Assembly (NCBI GenBank): GCA_025463055.1
Contig: JAOAPV010000016.1
Span: forward strand, 1 to 45,289
Reading direction: 5' to 3'
DNA from: Candidatus Acidiferrum typicum
GTDB taxonomy: Bacteria > Acidobacteriota > Terriglobia > Acidiferrales > UBA7541
Length of the DNA stretch: 45,289 nucleotides
In this document: in pieces, positions 33,358 to 41,412 of the stretch
Layout of the letters: each line of letters starts with the position of its first letter
Numbering within the stretch: position 1 is the stretch's first letter
The notes under the pieces: model-generated
Seen by the model: only the letters and a program-made list of their open reading frames with translations
The model's database searches: none
Told to the model about the DNA's origin: nothing
Made by a program: the position numbers and the translations under genes

Positions 33358-34209
33358 ATGACCTTTTCTGAGCGTCAAGGCTTCAAACCAATTAGGCAGG
33401 TGTTGCAGGCTGATTCGATGGATGAGGCGCTTAGGAGTCGGTTGTGGAATGTCCTGGTAAATTCGTTTCCAAGTTCCAAGGAAGGGTACAAATTCTCACA
33501 TCCTGACAGTCGTAATCTTCTGCGTTTTTGCGAGAGGGCGTGGCATGAACATTTCAAGCGTCCTATCGACACGATTCCTGAGTGGCCGAATGAAGCAATC
33601 AAGCTGATCCGTTCCCACTTCTTTCAGTGCAATTGGTATGAAGTTTATGACTTAATGGAGTTCGTCGAGGGAATACGTTCCTCCTTTTACTCAGGTTCAA
33701 GAGCGAAGGAGTTTAACGGTGTTCTCGCTGCTGAACTTTCCGCTTACAGGTTCGTTGACGGCAAGCTCGCGCCCATTTCATCCGAACAGGCCAATTGGGC
33801 CATTGAGCAGGCGATAGCGCAGACTTCAGACTCATACTCGGGTACATCCGAACACTTGAAACAAGCGGTAGCTCTGCTGGCCCAGAAGCCGAATCCTGAT
33901 TACAGGAACTCCATAAAGGAGTCTGTTAGCGCAGTCGAAGCGATTTGTGGTGTTATTACGGGGAACCCTAAAGCAACTCTGGGTCAGGCCCTTAAAGTCA
34001 TTGACAGTCAAGCACCACTACATAGTGCACTGCGCTCTGCCTTCGAGAAGTTATACGGCTACACTAGCGATGCCGAAGGAATACGGCACGCTTTATTCGA
34101 AGAAAACAAACTCGAGCAAGAAGATGCTGTATTCATGCTCGTGACTTGTTCTGCGTTCGTCAGCTACGTGATCGCAAAACGGGCTCGCAACATCCCGGGT
34201 TCAGCCTGA
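33358..34209 (+). CDS. AbiJ-like abortive-infection protein (AbiJ N-terminal type 4)
   Basis: A 283-residue protein that opens MTFSERQGFKPIRQVLQ, followed by SMDEALRSRLWNVL, the pattern of the AbiJ_N4 domain of abortive-infection proteins. A middle helical region (LRFCERAWHEHF; FFQCNWYEVYDLMEF) leads to a C-terminal helical domain with SAVEAICGVITG, GQALKVIDSQ, FEKLYGYTSDAEGIRHALFE and VTCSAFVSYVIAKR. That region is common in HEPN-like or AbiJ-type proteins, but I see no clear R-x4-6-H RNase motif. ATG 33358 has GAGG upstream. It stands alone, flanked by dispersed repeats, which suggests a mobile defence gene. The anti-phage role is inferred. Confidence 0.8.
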   Translation: MTFSERQGFKPIRQVLQADSMDEALRSRLWNVLVNSFPSSKEGYKFSHPDSRNLLRFCERAWHEHFKRPIDTIPEWPNEAIKLIRSHFFQCNWYEVYDLMEFVEGIRSSFYSGSRAKEFNGVLAAELSAYRFVDGKLAPISSEQANWAIEQAIAQTSDSYSGTSEHLKQAVALLAQKPNPDYRNSIKESVSAVEAICGVITGNPKATLGQALKVIDSQAPLHSALRSAFEKLYGYTSDAEGIRHALFEENKLEQEDAVFMLVTCSAFVSYVIAKRARNIPGSA

Positions 34210-34306
34210 CGGGCCTGGGCAAAATCCACGGACCTCACGCGACGAACAAAAGTAAAAATGCCTCGCCCCTATTCCGTGCAAGCGCTACCGACCTCTCCGT
34301 GCTGGA

Positions 34307-34358
34307 TAAACCCAAGACCCACCCTTGCATGAACCAAATGCGCAAGGATGGGGCACCC
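34307..34358 (+). repeat. dispersed repeat, copy B (palindromic)
   Basis: The arms CCTTGC and GCAAGG enclose a short loop between CAAGACCCAC and GGATGGGGCACCC. It lies 45 bases upstream of the 24-codon ORF. Confidence 0.8.
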
Positions 34359-34402
34359 GCCGATGATCAGGCGATGACGCATCGATCCTACTGGAGGTGC
34401 TA

Positions 34403-34477
34403 ATGAGCGCAGAAATCGCCGTGCTCGGAGCAAAGTACGCTGTGCTACTTGAAGGGCTGTATGCGATTCGAAGTTAA
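34403..34477 (+). CDS. 24-codon small ORF with strong ribosome site
   Basis: ATG 34403 is preceded by GGAGGTGCTA, a near-ideal Shine-Dalgarno. It encodes MSAEIAVLGAKYAVLLEGLY then AIRS and stops with TAA at 34475-34477. The last 17 bases overlap the start of the next gene (34461). It may be a regulatory leader peptide or a start signal for translational coupling; a structured function is unknown. It is too short to judge by codon use. Confidence 0.5.
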   Translation: MSAEIAVLGAKYAVLLEGLYAIRS

Positions 34478-34817
34478 ACTCGGGAATGAAATTATCGGCT
34501 TCTCTGAACTTGAGGGAGGCGACGCACCAATGGGCGTCGCGGGCGGGCGGTTCTTGCCGACTCCCGCCTACACTTCCATCCAGCCTTATTGCATTGAGCA
34601 TCGAGACTGCTGGGTATCACTTCCCGGACTCGCAGTCAGTTTAGTGGGCGGTGCGCCAATCGAGTGCAGTGGAGGCGTTCAAATCACGGACTTCAGCCGC
34701 GAACTCGGCGAAGCGGGACTCGAAGTCCATATCCAAGGGGTCCCCTACCCGCGCTACGGAGAACTCTTTCCACATCACGTGGAAGCCTACAAGAAACAAT
34801 TTGGACAGAAAGCATAG
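34461..34817 (+). CDS. small unknown soluble protein
   Basis: A 118-residue protein. It has no signal or membrane segment. Features are a mixed beta pattern (MRFEVKLGNEIIGFSELE; SIQPYCIEHRDCW) and a C-terminal motif VPYPRYGELFPHHVEAYK. I do not recognise a family. ATG 34461 follows GAAGGG, and the upstream 24-codon ORF overlaps its start, so translation is likely coupled. It lies in an accessory region with AbiJ and a recombinase remnant. Confidence 0.6.
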   Translation: MRFEVKLGNEIIGFSELEGGDAPMGVAGGRFLPTPAYTSIQPYCIEHRDCWVSLPGLAVSLVGGAPIECSGGVQITDFSRELGEAGLEVHIQGVPYPRYGELFPHHVEAYKKQFGQKA

Positions 34818-34861
34818 GTATTTTGGCCCGTGGCTGGCGAGTCGGCTTACCGGATAAATGA

Positions 34862-35275
34862 CTAGGCCGTCCTCGTCGGAACTGCCCCGGAGGACGCAAC
34901 CTGAGCCTCCGCCGCCAGTCGTCGGACATTCTTTAGCAGATACCACAGGATGAGCAGACTCAAAACGAGAGTGAATACTGAAACTGGCGCGAGACCCGCC
35001 AGAAGTCCGAGTAAGAACACGAACACAACCCAACCCGTACTTACATAAAGAAGCGTCACGATTCGGCCCACAGAACTTGTCAAGAGCCTAGGTAGAGAAA
35101 ACCCCACATAAAGAAACGCCAGGCTGAAACCGATACCAATAATGCCAACTACTGTCGCAAACAGGAATCGAGCCTCGAAATTGACCCAAAGAGCGCGGCC
35201 ATAGGAAAACAGCGTCAAAAGCGCGCTCAAGATGAAGTAAGCGCGCAGGCTCCGAACCGTTTCTCTCATCGCCAT
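34862..35275 (-). CDS. small integral membrane protein, four segments
   Basis: A 137-residue protein with about four hydrophobic segments: AYFILSALLTLFSYG, FLFATVVGIIGIGFSLAFLYVG, IVTLLYVSTGWVVFVFLLGLL and VFTLVLSLLILWYLL. The C-terminus is charged and cytosolic-looking. No family is recognised. ATG 35275 follows AAAGGAC by about 9 bases; a longer reading to 35311 lacks such a signal. Orientation is opposite to its neighbours. Confidence 0.65.
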   Translation of the reverse strand: MAMRETVRSLRAYFILSALLTLFSYGRALWVNFEARFLFATVVGIIGIGFSLAFLYVGFSLPRLLTSSVGRIVTLLYVSTGWVVFVFLLGLLAGLAPVSVFTLVLSLLILWYLLKNVRRLAAEAQVASSGAVPTRTA

Positions 35276-35726
35276 GGGTTTAGTCCTTTCGATTACGACT
35301 GCAAAGTACACCCCTTACTGAGAGAGGGCAAGAATTGCAGGTCAACTCCTGCCTCCCTGCGCCGCCCGGCGCCTATAAACCGGCGCAAGAGAAAGCCGGG
35401 TGGCTGCGGTCGGAATGACACGATTTGTGCGGTGCGTTCAAACCGGTGAAAGATTCGGACTTGCGTTCGAGGCTTATCGACCGCTCCAGAATGTGAAGCT
35501 TCGAAGTCCAAAGCAAGACCCACCCTTGCAAGGATGGGGCACCCGCGCTAGCCGGAGAAGTGGTGGCTAGTACCCACATGGACGGTTTGCGCGTCGATTG
35601 GTTTTGTTCGGCCCGATCAGAATAAGTAACCCGTTCGTCGCGTCCGTGGAACTTTTGTCCGGCGTCCTGCGTACCTTTTTTGCACGCAATGGAGCAGTAT
35701 TCGTCAGACCATAGGAGCGCAATCCA
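35276..35726. other. 450-base intergenic region with dispersed repeat copy C
   Basis: No gene supported. A long reverse frame over 35373-35876 contains the repeat and has no motif. Copy C of the dispersed repeat lies at 35514-35544. Confidence 0.5.
35514..35544 (+). repeat. dispersed repeat, copy C (short form)
   Basis: Reads CAAGACCCACCCTTGC followed by AAGGATGGGGCACCC. It matches copy B without the central loop. Confidence 0.75.
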
Positions 35727-36224
35727 ATGCCCGCAGTGCAACCAACAGAGTTCCGCTATACGCGGGCAATCATCACCTTCTTCGCGGCCTATGTAATTGT
35801 CACCCTCCTCGCCGTCGCTCTGTCCATGGCTGCCGAAGCCGCCATGCACAATCCTCCCACACGCGACATGGTCCACAGTCCTTCCTATGTCTTTGCGGAA
35901 AAGTTCTTCCCGATCATCAATCTATTGGTTTGGACTGCCTTCAGCTGGGTTTACTTCAAGCTTCGCCGCAGCGCTCCGGTTCGTTCCAGGGAAGCTCTCA
36001 CCTTGGGCGCCTTCTGGCTCCTTTTCGCAATTCTTGTGGACTACGTCGGCTTCGTCCTCATCAAAAATCCGATTTCTTTAAGCGCCCACGACTTCTACAT
36101 CGGCCAGTTCCCGTGGATTTACCTCATCTATCTCGCCATCCTCGTCAGTCCGATTCTCTACGCCACCTTGTGCTCAAAACGCGCGATCGCAGTCCCGATA
36201 TCGGCGGCTGCCGGTAACCGATAG
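35727..36224 (+). CDS. integral membrane protein, about four segments
   Basis: A 165-residue membrane protein. Likely membrane segments are IITFFAAYVIVTLLAVALSM, FFPIINLLVWTAFSWVYF, LTLGAFWLLFAILVDYVGF and WIYLIYLAILVSPILYATL. No family is recognised. ATG 35727 follows AGGAG by about 10 bases. It ends with TAG at 36222-36224, and the recombinase remnant that follows is in the same frame. Confidence 0.65.
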   Translation: MPAVQPTEFRYTRAIITFFAAYVIVTLLAVALSMAAEAAMHNPPTRDMVHSPSYVFAEKFFPIINLLVWTAFSWVYFKLRRSAPVRSREALTLGAFWLLFAILVDYVGFVLIKNPISLSAHDFYIGQFPWIYLIYLAILVSPILYATLCSKRAIAVPISAAAGNR

Positions 36225-36614
36225 ATCGCCGGAGCGCAGACTCTTTCCCAACTCCGACAGGGGTCGCTCGTAGACCTTGTTAACACGCTGCAGGAATTGA
36301 CGGCGCTCGACGTGGGCTTCGTTTCGCTGAGCGAAGCGCTCGATCTCACCACCCCGAGCGGCCGTGCTCTCGCAGGCATGCTGGCCGTGTTTGCGGAATT
36401 CGAACGTGATATTTTGCGGGACCGGGTGAAGGCGGGAATCGATCAAGTGCGAAAGGACGGGAAACCGCATGGGCGGCCAATGACCGCAGGTAAACTCGTG
36501 CCGGAAATGAAACAGCTTCGCAAGGACGGGATCAGTAAGCGGGCCATCGCCAAGCAACTCGGGGTTAGCCGCACCTCGGTTATCCCGTTGCTGCGTTCCC
36601 GGAAGCGCTCCTAA
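36225..36614 (+). pseudogene. serine recombinase (resolvase/invertase), C-terminal remnant
   Basis: Codons from about 36225 to 36614 encode the C-terminal half of a resolvase: a helical part (LVNTLQELTALDVGFVSLSE), the conserved TTPSGRALAGMLAVFAEFER with RDRVKAGIDQ, and a DNA-binding HTH (ISKRAIAKQLGVSRTSVIPL). The N-terminal catalytic Ser domain (about 100 residues) is missing, and the frame runs backward into the upstream TAG at 36222-36224. It cannot be an active recombinase. It marks this zone as a former insertion site. Confidence 0.75.
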
Positions 36615-36739
36615 AGCGCCCGCGTGCGGTTTGCTCTACACTGCGCGACCAGGGAGGACTGAAAGTACCTGCGTCGAACATCACGGCATCATCAGCGGGC
36701 GCAATCCGTCACCGAACATCCTAAAGATATCGGGCGCCT

Positions 36740-37751
36740 TCAAGACTGCCTCAGAAAGTCTGTGGTGAGCCGGATACATAGTTCCGGCTGGTCAAGCCAT
36801 GGCAGATGGCCTGCTTGGTTCACCACTTCACAGCGGGCGTGGGGGATCATCGACGCCATTTCGCGCCCAAGGGTCGCCGGTCCCAGCTTGTCCTGATCAC
36901 CCCAGATGAACAGTGTCTCCGGTTTCAGATTCTTCAGTTCGGGCCGGAGTGCATACGTCAGCGGGATCCCTTCGTGCGTGATTTGCTCCATCATAGTCGC
37001 GGTGGATTGCGCATAGCCAGGTAAGATCTCGGCAGCGTACACGGCCCTCGAGTACTTCGGGGGGGACACGCTCTAAATGGGCGACAAGGCGCGCCGCGTA
37101 GCGGGCGCGCAGCCCTTCCATAGAAGGGGGTGACGCCGGCGATGTGGAAGGCAATGCCGCGACTGGTGGCTGCGGGGGCGAACTACCTGCCACTTCGCCT
37201 AGGAAGACCAATTTCGAGACGCGTTCAGGTCTCGCCAAGGCGAACGCTAGTGCCCAAAAACCTCCCATCGAGTTTCCCACCAGCGCTACCCTACGGAGTT
37301 TCAGGGTATCTAGCAGACTGCCGATGCAGGTCACGGCCTGTTCCCGACTCGGTGTGCCCCGGTAGTCCAGTCGGTCGCTCAGCCCGCAGCCAGGGCGATC
37401 CATGGCGAAGGTGTGAAACTCCCTGCTGATTGGACCGGCCAGAGGGGCGGCGAATTGGACAACGGTCGATCCTCCACTGAGCAGAACAACGGGATGGCCG
37501 TGGCCGGCCTCAAGCACATGTAGAGTAAGCGGAGGCTGAGCGATCTTAATAAAGCGGGAGCGTGCCCGGTAGCCGAACTTCGCGGAGCAGCGGGCCTGAG
37601 CCGTCTTGAAAGCATCGACCTCAGGGCCTGCGACCAACGGTGTGACCGCGTCGGCAGAGGCACCCTGTAAATGAGACGAGATCACTGTCAGGGCAGAGAC
37701 GCCCCACAAGAACTTCCGCCGCGTTAAGCGTACCAAGTCACGTGAGGGCAT
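36740..37751 (-). pseudogene. alpha/beta hydrolase, frameshifted in a G7 tract
   Basis: Two reverse frames join into one hydrolase of about 336 residues. The first has a Tat-like signal (RRKFLWGVSALTV) then FIKIAQPPLTLHVLEAGHGHP, AMDRPGCGLSD, GNSMGGFWALAFAL (nucleophile Ser) and KLVFLGEV. The second frame supplies the Asp (WGDQDKLGP) and His (QAGHLPWLDQPE), and starts downstream of the G7 tract at 37059-37065. Removing one base restores a continuous LERVPPKYSRAVYAAEILPG. The gene could be switched by slippage in the tract or be an error or mutation. Confidence 0.75.
37059..37065 (+). other. homopolymer G7 tract in the hydrolase gene
   Basis: Seven consecutive G on the given strand (C7 in the coding strand) exactly at the frame break. 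Such a tract is prone to slippage and to sequencing error. Confidence 0.9.
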
Positions 37752-38544
37752 CCAACCTCCCGCGTCAGAACCTGAGTCCTGCGCATTTCCGGGCAGTCTT
37801 ATTATAGGGGAAGACCCAACCCTTGTTAGTCGCGTATGACGCCGCAGTGTAGAGTTTCCGCTGACAGCATTTTGAGGCTTTGAGGCCCTCCTTAGCGCTT
37901 AGCGTGCAATATTTGACCATTGGAGGAGTGACCCCATCTACGCCACACAGGGACGAACCGGAGGAGTTTGGTGTTCGCATGAGACGCACAGCTACGGGCT
38001 AACATGCGAAAAGAGACAGCCCAATTCATCGAGGAGCATAAAATCAGCTGTTTCCACTGAAGGCAGTGGAAAGAAATGTGCGTTTGGATAGTTCCTGTGT
38101 GCCAAAACCAAATCTTTCTGGTGGAAAAAATCCACTTAAAAGCGCGACCTGAGAAGATGGAACCCTAACATCAGGCCAGGGAAATTCATCAAAATTCACT
38201 ATAAGTCCCGATTAGTCGTGCCAGCTCAACCGGTCGATGCAACACCGTAGAATCAGTTGATCCCACAGCACTTCCCGATGGAGAAGCGCTTTGCCCGTCT
38301 GTAACCAATGAGACCCTAGCCAGGATGGGGTTCCGCCTCAATCAACGCTCGCGAGCGACTCTTAGCTATTGAGGCCCTTGTAAGGGGATTTCGGTTTGGT
38401 GTTGCGTCGACCCATTGAATCCACCCGGCTTACCGGACAGCAACGTTTCCGGGAGTAGGCTTCACGATTGCAATTTCGATCATCGCCCGCAGCGTGTTAC
38501 CACGATCGCCCGGAATCACGGTGCTGTGTTTTTGCCGGAACTCC
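37752..38544. other. 790-base gene-poor region with two hairpins
   Basis: No coding sequence supported; short frames lack start signals. Contains a perfect stem TTTCCACTG-aagg-CAGTGGAAA (38051-38072) and GTGGA-aaaaa-TCCAC (38121-38135). A possible weak copy of the dispersed repeat core (AGGATGGGG) is near 38318. No tRNA seen. Confidence 0.5.
38051..38072. other. perfect 9-bp stem-loop
   Basis: Stem TTTCCACTG pairs with CAGTGGAAA around an AAGG loop. No T-run follows at once. A second stem sharing the GTGGA arm lies 49 bases on. Confidence 0.5.
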
Positions 38545-39102
38545 CTAGCTCGCGCGGACTCTCCACGGCGCCATACGGCTGAACATCCCGTCTCGCACGA
38601 TTAGCGTGTGAAACAAAATCGCTCCAAAATGGGCGATGAACGTCAGGAACAAGAGGTAGGCGAGAACCGTGTGCGTTCTCCGCAGCACCGCGTACAACAT
38701 GACGCTGTGCGGAAGGATGGGGGGAAGATGCACCGACCCAAACAGTACGATCGGATAGCGAGCCGCCGACAACATTCCCCACCCGACGAGCGGCTGCACA
38801 AATAGCAACGCATACAACAAAATTTCGGACGCGGATGCAACGAACCGCTCCTGGGACGACATGCTGGCAGGAAAAGGAGGCAGCGAGGAGAAGCGGCGGT
38901 TCACGAAACGAATCACGACCAGAATCAGGATGAGGATACCCAACGGGCGATGGATTGAAACCAGGCGATGGTAGTCGGAGATCGATGCGACCATAGCAAC
39001 ACCAATACCCAGCATGGTCAGGACCATCGCGGCCATAAGCCAGTGCAGGAACCTCATACTCGCGTTGAACTGCCGCTGCTCGGTGGTCATCCTAATGCTC
39101 AC
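38545..39102 (-). CDS. cytochrome b561 family membrane protein
   Basis: A 185-residue integral membrane protein with four hydrophobic segments. Histidines expected to hold heme lie at 20 (FLHWLMAAM), 51 (SIHRPLGI), 144 (RRTHTVLAYLL) and 158 (FIAHFGAIL), with His165 as a further candidate. Such proteins carry electrons from quinones or act with periplasmic enzymes. The ATG overlaps the stop of the upstream catalase-like gene by 4 bases (ATGA), so the two are translated as a pair. Confidence 0.85.
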   Translation of the reverse strand: MSIRMTTEQRQFNASMRFLHWLMAAMVLTMLGIGVAMVASISDYHRLVSIHRPLGILILILVVIRFVNRRFSSLPPFPASMSSQERFVASASEILLYALLFVQPLVGWGMLSAARYPIVLFGSVHLPPILPHSVMLYAVLRRTHTVLAYLLFLTFIAHFGAILFHTLIVRDGMFSRMAPWRVRAS

Positions 39103-40235
39103 TTTCGCACGTCGGAAGGGGTGATCGCGCTCGGCTCTTTCTTCTCGCCCGCCCTTCTTGTAAACGACTGTGAATAAACCGCCGATCGAGCGCTCAGCAG
39201 AGGATCGTCGGACGGCGTAATGCCAGCTGGCAAAACCAATGGATCGAAATTTATGTCTCGGGCGGGACTGGTTTCCTCACTTTCAACAGAATCGAGGGTT
39301 AAGGTTCCGACATCCATCTGGTCCCTCCCTTCGGGCCACGGGACGCTCGCGTCGTCGGTCGGATCACCGGGTTGCCCGAGAGTGATGATCAAGTGCCATT
39401 GCAACGGATGCTGAAGAATGCTCACGATCAGCCCATAAAAAAGGTAATTCTTGTCTCCTTGGGCCGTCCCGGTCGTACTCGCAGCTTCAAACGGCTGGAC
39501 CGGCACCAGCGCCCAGCGCACGGGGATCGACTTGCCGCCCGCGTCGATGAAACGGAAGGCATTGAGACCGTTGTACCCGCTGTTATCGAAACCGGACGAG
39601 ACTGCATGACTCTTGATGATTTTTACCGCCTCCACAGTTTCTGGGTGACTCGCGAGAAACGCCGCCATTTTTTCTGGATCGGGTTTGTGTGTCTTGGCGT
39701 CGGGTTGGGTCGCAACCAATCTGTCGAAAAAGCCCTGCGGGGTGTTGACCGGAAATACCGGAAGATTGATCATCGCCGTCCGCCATTCTTCGCCATCGGG
39801 TAGCCAAAACAGAAGTCCCAAGCCACGGACCGTGTCGGGAGCGTCGGCAACATAGGGATCGCCGCCGGACAGCGAGAAGCGGCCGATGACACGCACACGG
39901 CCAGTTCTGAAGACAGCGGCCTTCGAGAGGCGCTCTCCCTGGCCGTTGCTCTCGAAAAAACCGCTGACGCACACGCCCTTGGCATGATTGCGGCGGAAAC
40001 CGGAATAGATTCCGTCGACCCTCTCAAATTCGTCAGCGAACCGCGCAGGCGTCAGTGCGTTTGGAGTGAACCAACCGCCCAAATAGAGAAATGCTCCCGC
40101 AACGCTCAGAAGAACAATGCCAATGCCGCCCAACCTTACCAATGCGCTGCCGCCGGTCAGGGGCGCTGGTTGCGTTTTCGTCGGCGAGGTCGAGTCAGTT
40201 GGCAAGTGCCTGCTCCAACTGCCGCTGGAAACCAA
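39099..40235 (-). CDS. catalase-like (SrpA-type) peroxidase, membrane anchored
   Basis: A 378-residue protein. An N-terminal hydrophobic segment (LGGIGIVLLSVAGAFLYLGGW) anchors it outside. The catalase-like body has the active His in RRNHAKGVCVSGFF, an Asn in YNGLNAFRF and a proximal heme Tyr in RSAVYSQSFTRR. It is smaller than true catalases and matches the catalase-family peroxidases that often pair with a cytochrome b561. The start codon appears to be a TTG (40235), so the true N-terminus could be shorter. It is operon-linked to the cytochrome by a 4-base overlap. Confidence 0.83.
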   Translation of the reverse strand: MVSSGSWSRHLPTDSTSPTKTQPAPLTGGSALVRLGGIGIVLLSVAGAFLYLGGWFTPNALTPARFADEFERVDGIYSGFRRNHAKGVCVSGFFESNGQGERLSKAAVFRTGRVRVIGRFSLSGGDPYVADAPDTVRGLGLLFWLPDGEEWRTAMINLPVFPVNTPQGFFDRLVATQPDAKTHKPDPEKMAAFLASHPETVEAVKIIKSHAVSSGFDNSGYNGLNAFRFIDAGGKSIPVRWALVPVQPFEAASTTGTAQGDKNYLFYGLIVSILQHPLQWHLIITLGQPGDPTDDASVPWPEGRDQMDVGTLTLDSVESEETSPARDINFDPLVLPAGITPSDDPLLSARSAVYSQSFTRRAGEKKEPSAITPSDVRK

Positions 40236-40518
40236 CTTATCTGGGGCTTCCCTTTGATTTCCCGGCTAACTGAAAATCTATACTCGGATGCGTCAATCCG
40301 CAATGGTTAATCGGTATTTGGAGGCATGTTGTATGCCAGCTATCTGTGCTAAGAAGGGCAAGTCGCAGGATTTTGGGGGCGCAGATGAAGACCTAGCGGC
40401 ACTGTAGTCCCTTGGCGATATGACGGGCAATCCGGAAATTATTTCGGACTCGAAGTCCACTTTTGTTTTCCTTGCGGCTTGTTTCGGATAGAATTCGCTG
40501 CGCTGTTAAGGAGACCTG

Positions 40519-41319
40519 ATGGAACGCCGCGCATTTATTTCTGCTTCGCTTGGTGTCGCCGGACTTTCGCTCGCCGGTTCGGCAACGGGGATCGGCCAGA
40601 CTGCTTCCGCAGCGGCAGAGTATTACGATTTGCGTAGATACCAGCTTGCGAGCGGGCCGGGGACGAAGCTTACCGATAGCTACTTTGCGGATGCTCTGAT
40701 TCCTGCGTTGAACCGGCTGGGAATCGGGCCTGTTGGGGCGTTCTCGATTTACTTTGGGCCGGAGACGCCCGCGTACTACTTACTGATGCCGAGCACGAAA
40801 TTGGAGACGCTGGTGACCGCCGAGCTGGCGCTGGCGCAGGATCCGCTGTTTGTGAAGGCGGGGGCGCCGTTCTGGGATGCGCCTGCCGGGTCACCGCCTT
40901 TTACCGGGATTGAAAGTTCGCTACTGCGGGCGTTTACGGGATATCCGAAGGTGACGCCTCCGGCTTCGGCTGCGACCAAGGGGAAGAGGATTTACCAACT
41001 GCGGCAGTACCAGTCGCCGACCAACGCGTACCACGTGCGCAAAGTGGAGATGTTCCATGCGGGCGAATTCGCAATTTTCGAGAAGGCGGGAGCGCATGGG
41101 GTGTTCTATGCGGATGCGCTGATTGGGCCGCGGCTGCCGAACCTGACGTATATGCTCAGCTTCCCGGATATGGCTGCGCTCGAGTCCAGTTGGGAGAAGT
41201 TTGGCGCCGATCCGGACTGGAAGAAGCTGTCAAACGATCCGAAGTACAAGTTCGATCCGCCGACGGTCTCGAACATCACGAGCCTGGTACTTCGGCCGCT
41301 GGCATACTCGCAGATCTAG
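40519..41319 (+). CDS. NIPSNAP-domain protein with secretion signal
   Basis: A 266-residue protein. An N-terminal signal (RRAFISASLGVAGLSLAGSA) has a twin-arginine feature. It contains two NIPSNAP-like repeats: YYDLRRYQLASGPGTKLTD to PAYYLLMPSTKLETL, and IYQLRQYQSPTNAYHVRKVE to YMLSFPDMAALESSWEKFG. The domain is a ferredoxin-like fold of poorly defined function, often with a redox or stress link. ATG 40519 has AAGGAGACCTG upstream. Confidence 0.85.
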   Translation: MERRAFISASLGVAGLSLAGSATGIGQTASAAAEYYDLRRYQLASGPGTKLTDSYFADALIPALNRLGIGPVGAFSIYFGPETPAYYLLMPSTKLETLVTAELALAQDPLFVKAGAPFWDAPAGSPPFTGIESSLLRAFTGYPKVTPPASAATKGKRIYQLRQYQSPTNAYHVRKVEMFHAGEFAIFEKAGAHGVFYADALIGPRLPNLTYMLSFPDMAALESSWEKFGADPDWKKLSNDPKYKFDPPTVSNITSLVLRPLAYSQI

Positions 41320-41412
41320 TCCCCATTCCGGCGCCTGACTTGGTCCTTATCGACATCGCGACATACGTCAACAGGAAATGGTCTCAACGAATGGGCTGTG
41401 CAATTTATGCGC

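Noticed and set aside
35373-35876. 167-residue reverse reading
   Set aside because: It spans the dispersed repeat and the start of the forward membrane-protein gene; codon pattern is not protein-like.
38300-38345. Possible tRNA or further repeat copy
   Set aside because: A GGTTCC-like arm is present but no cloverleaf forms; the repeat similarity is too weak.
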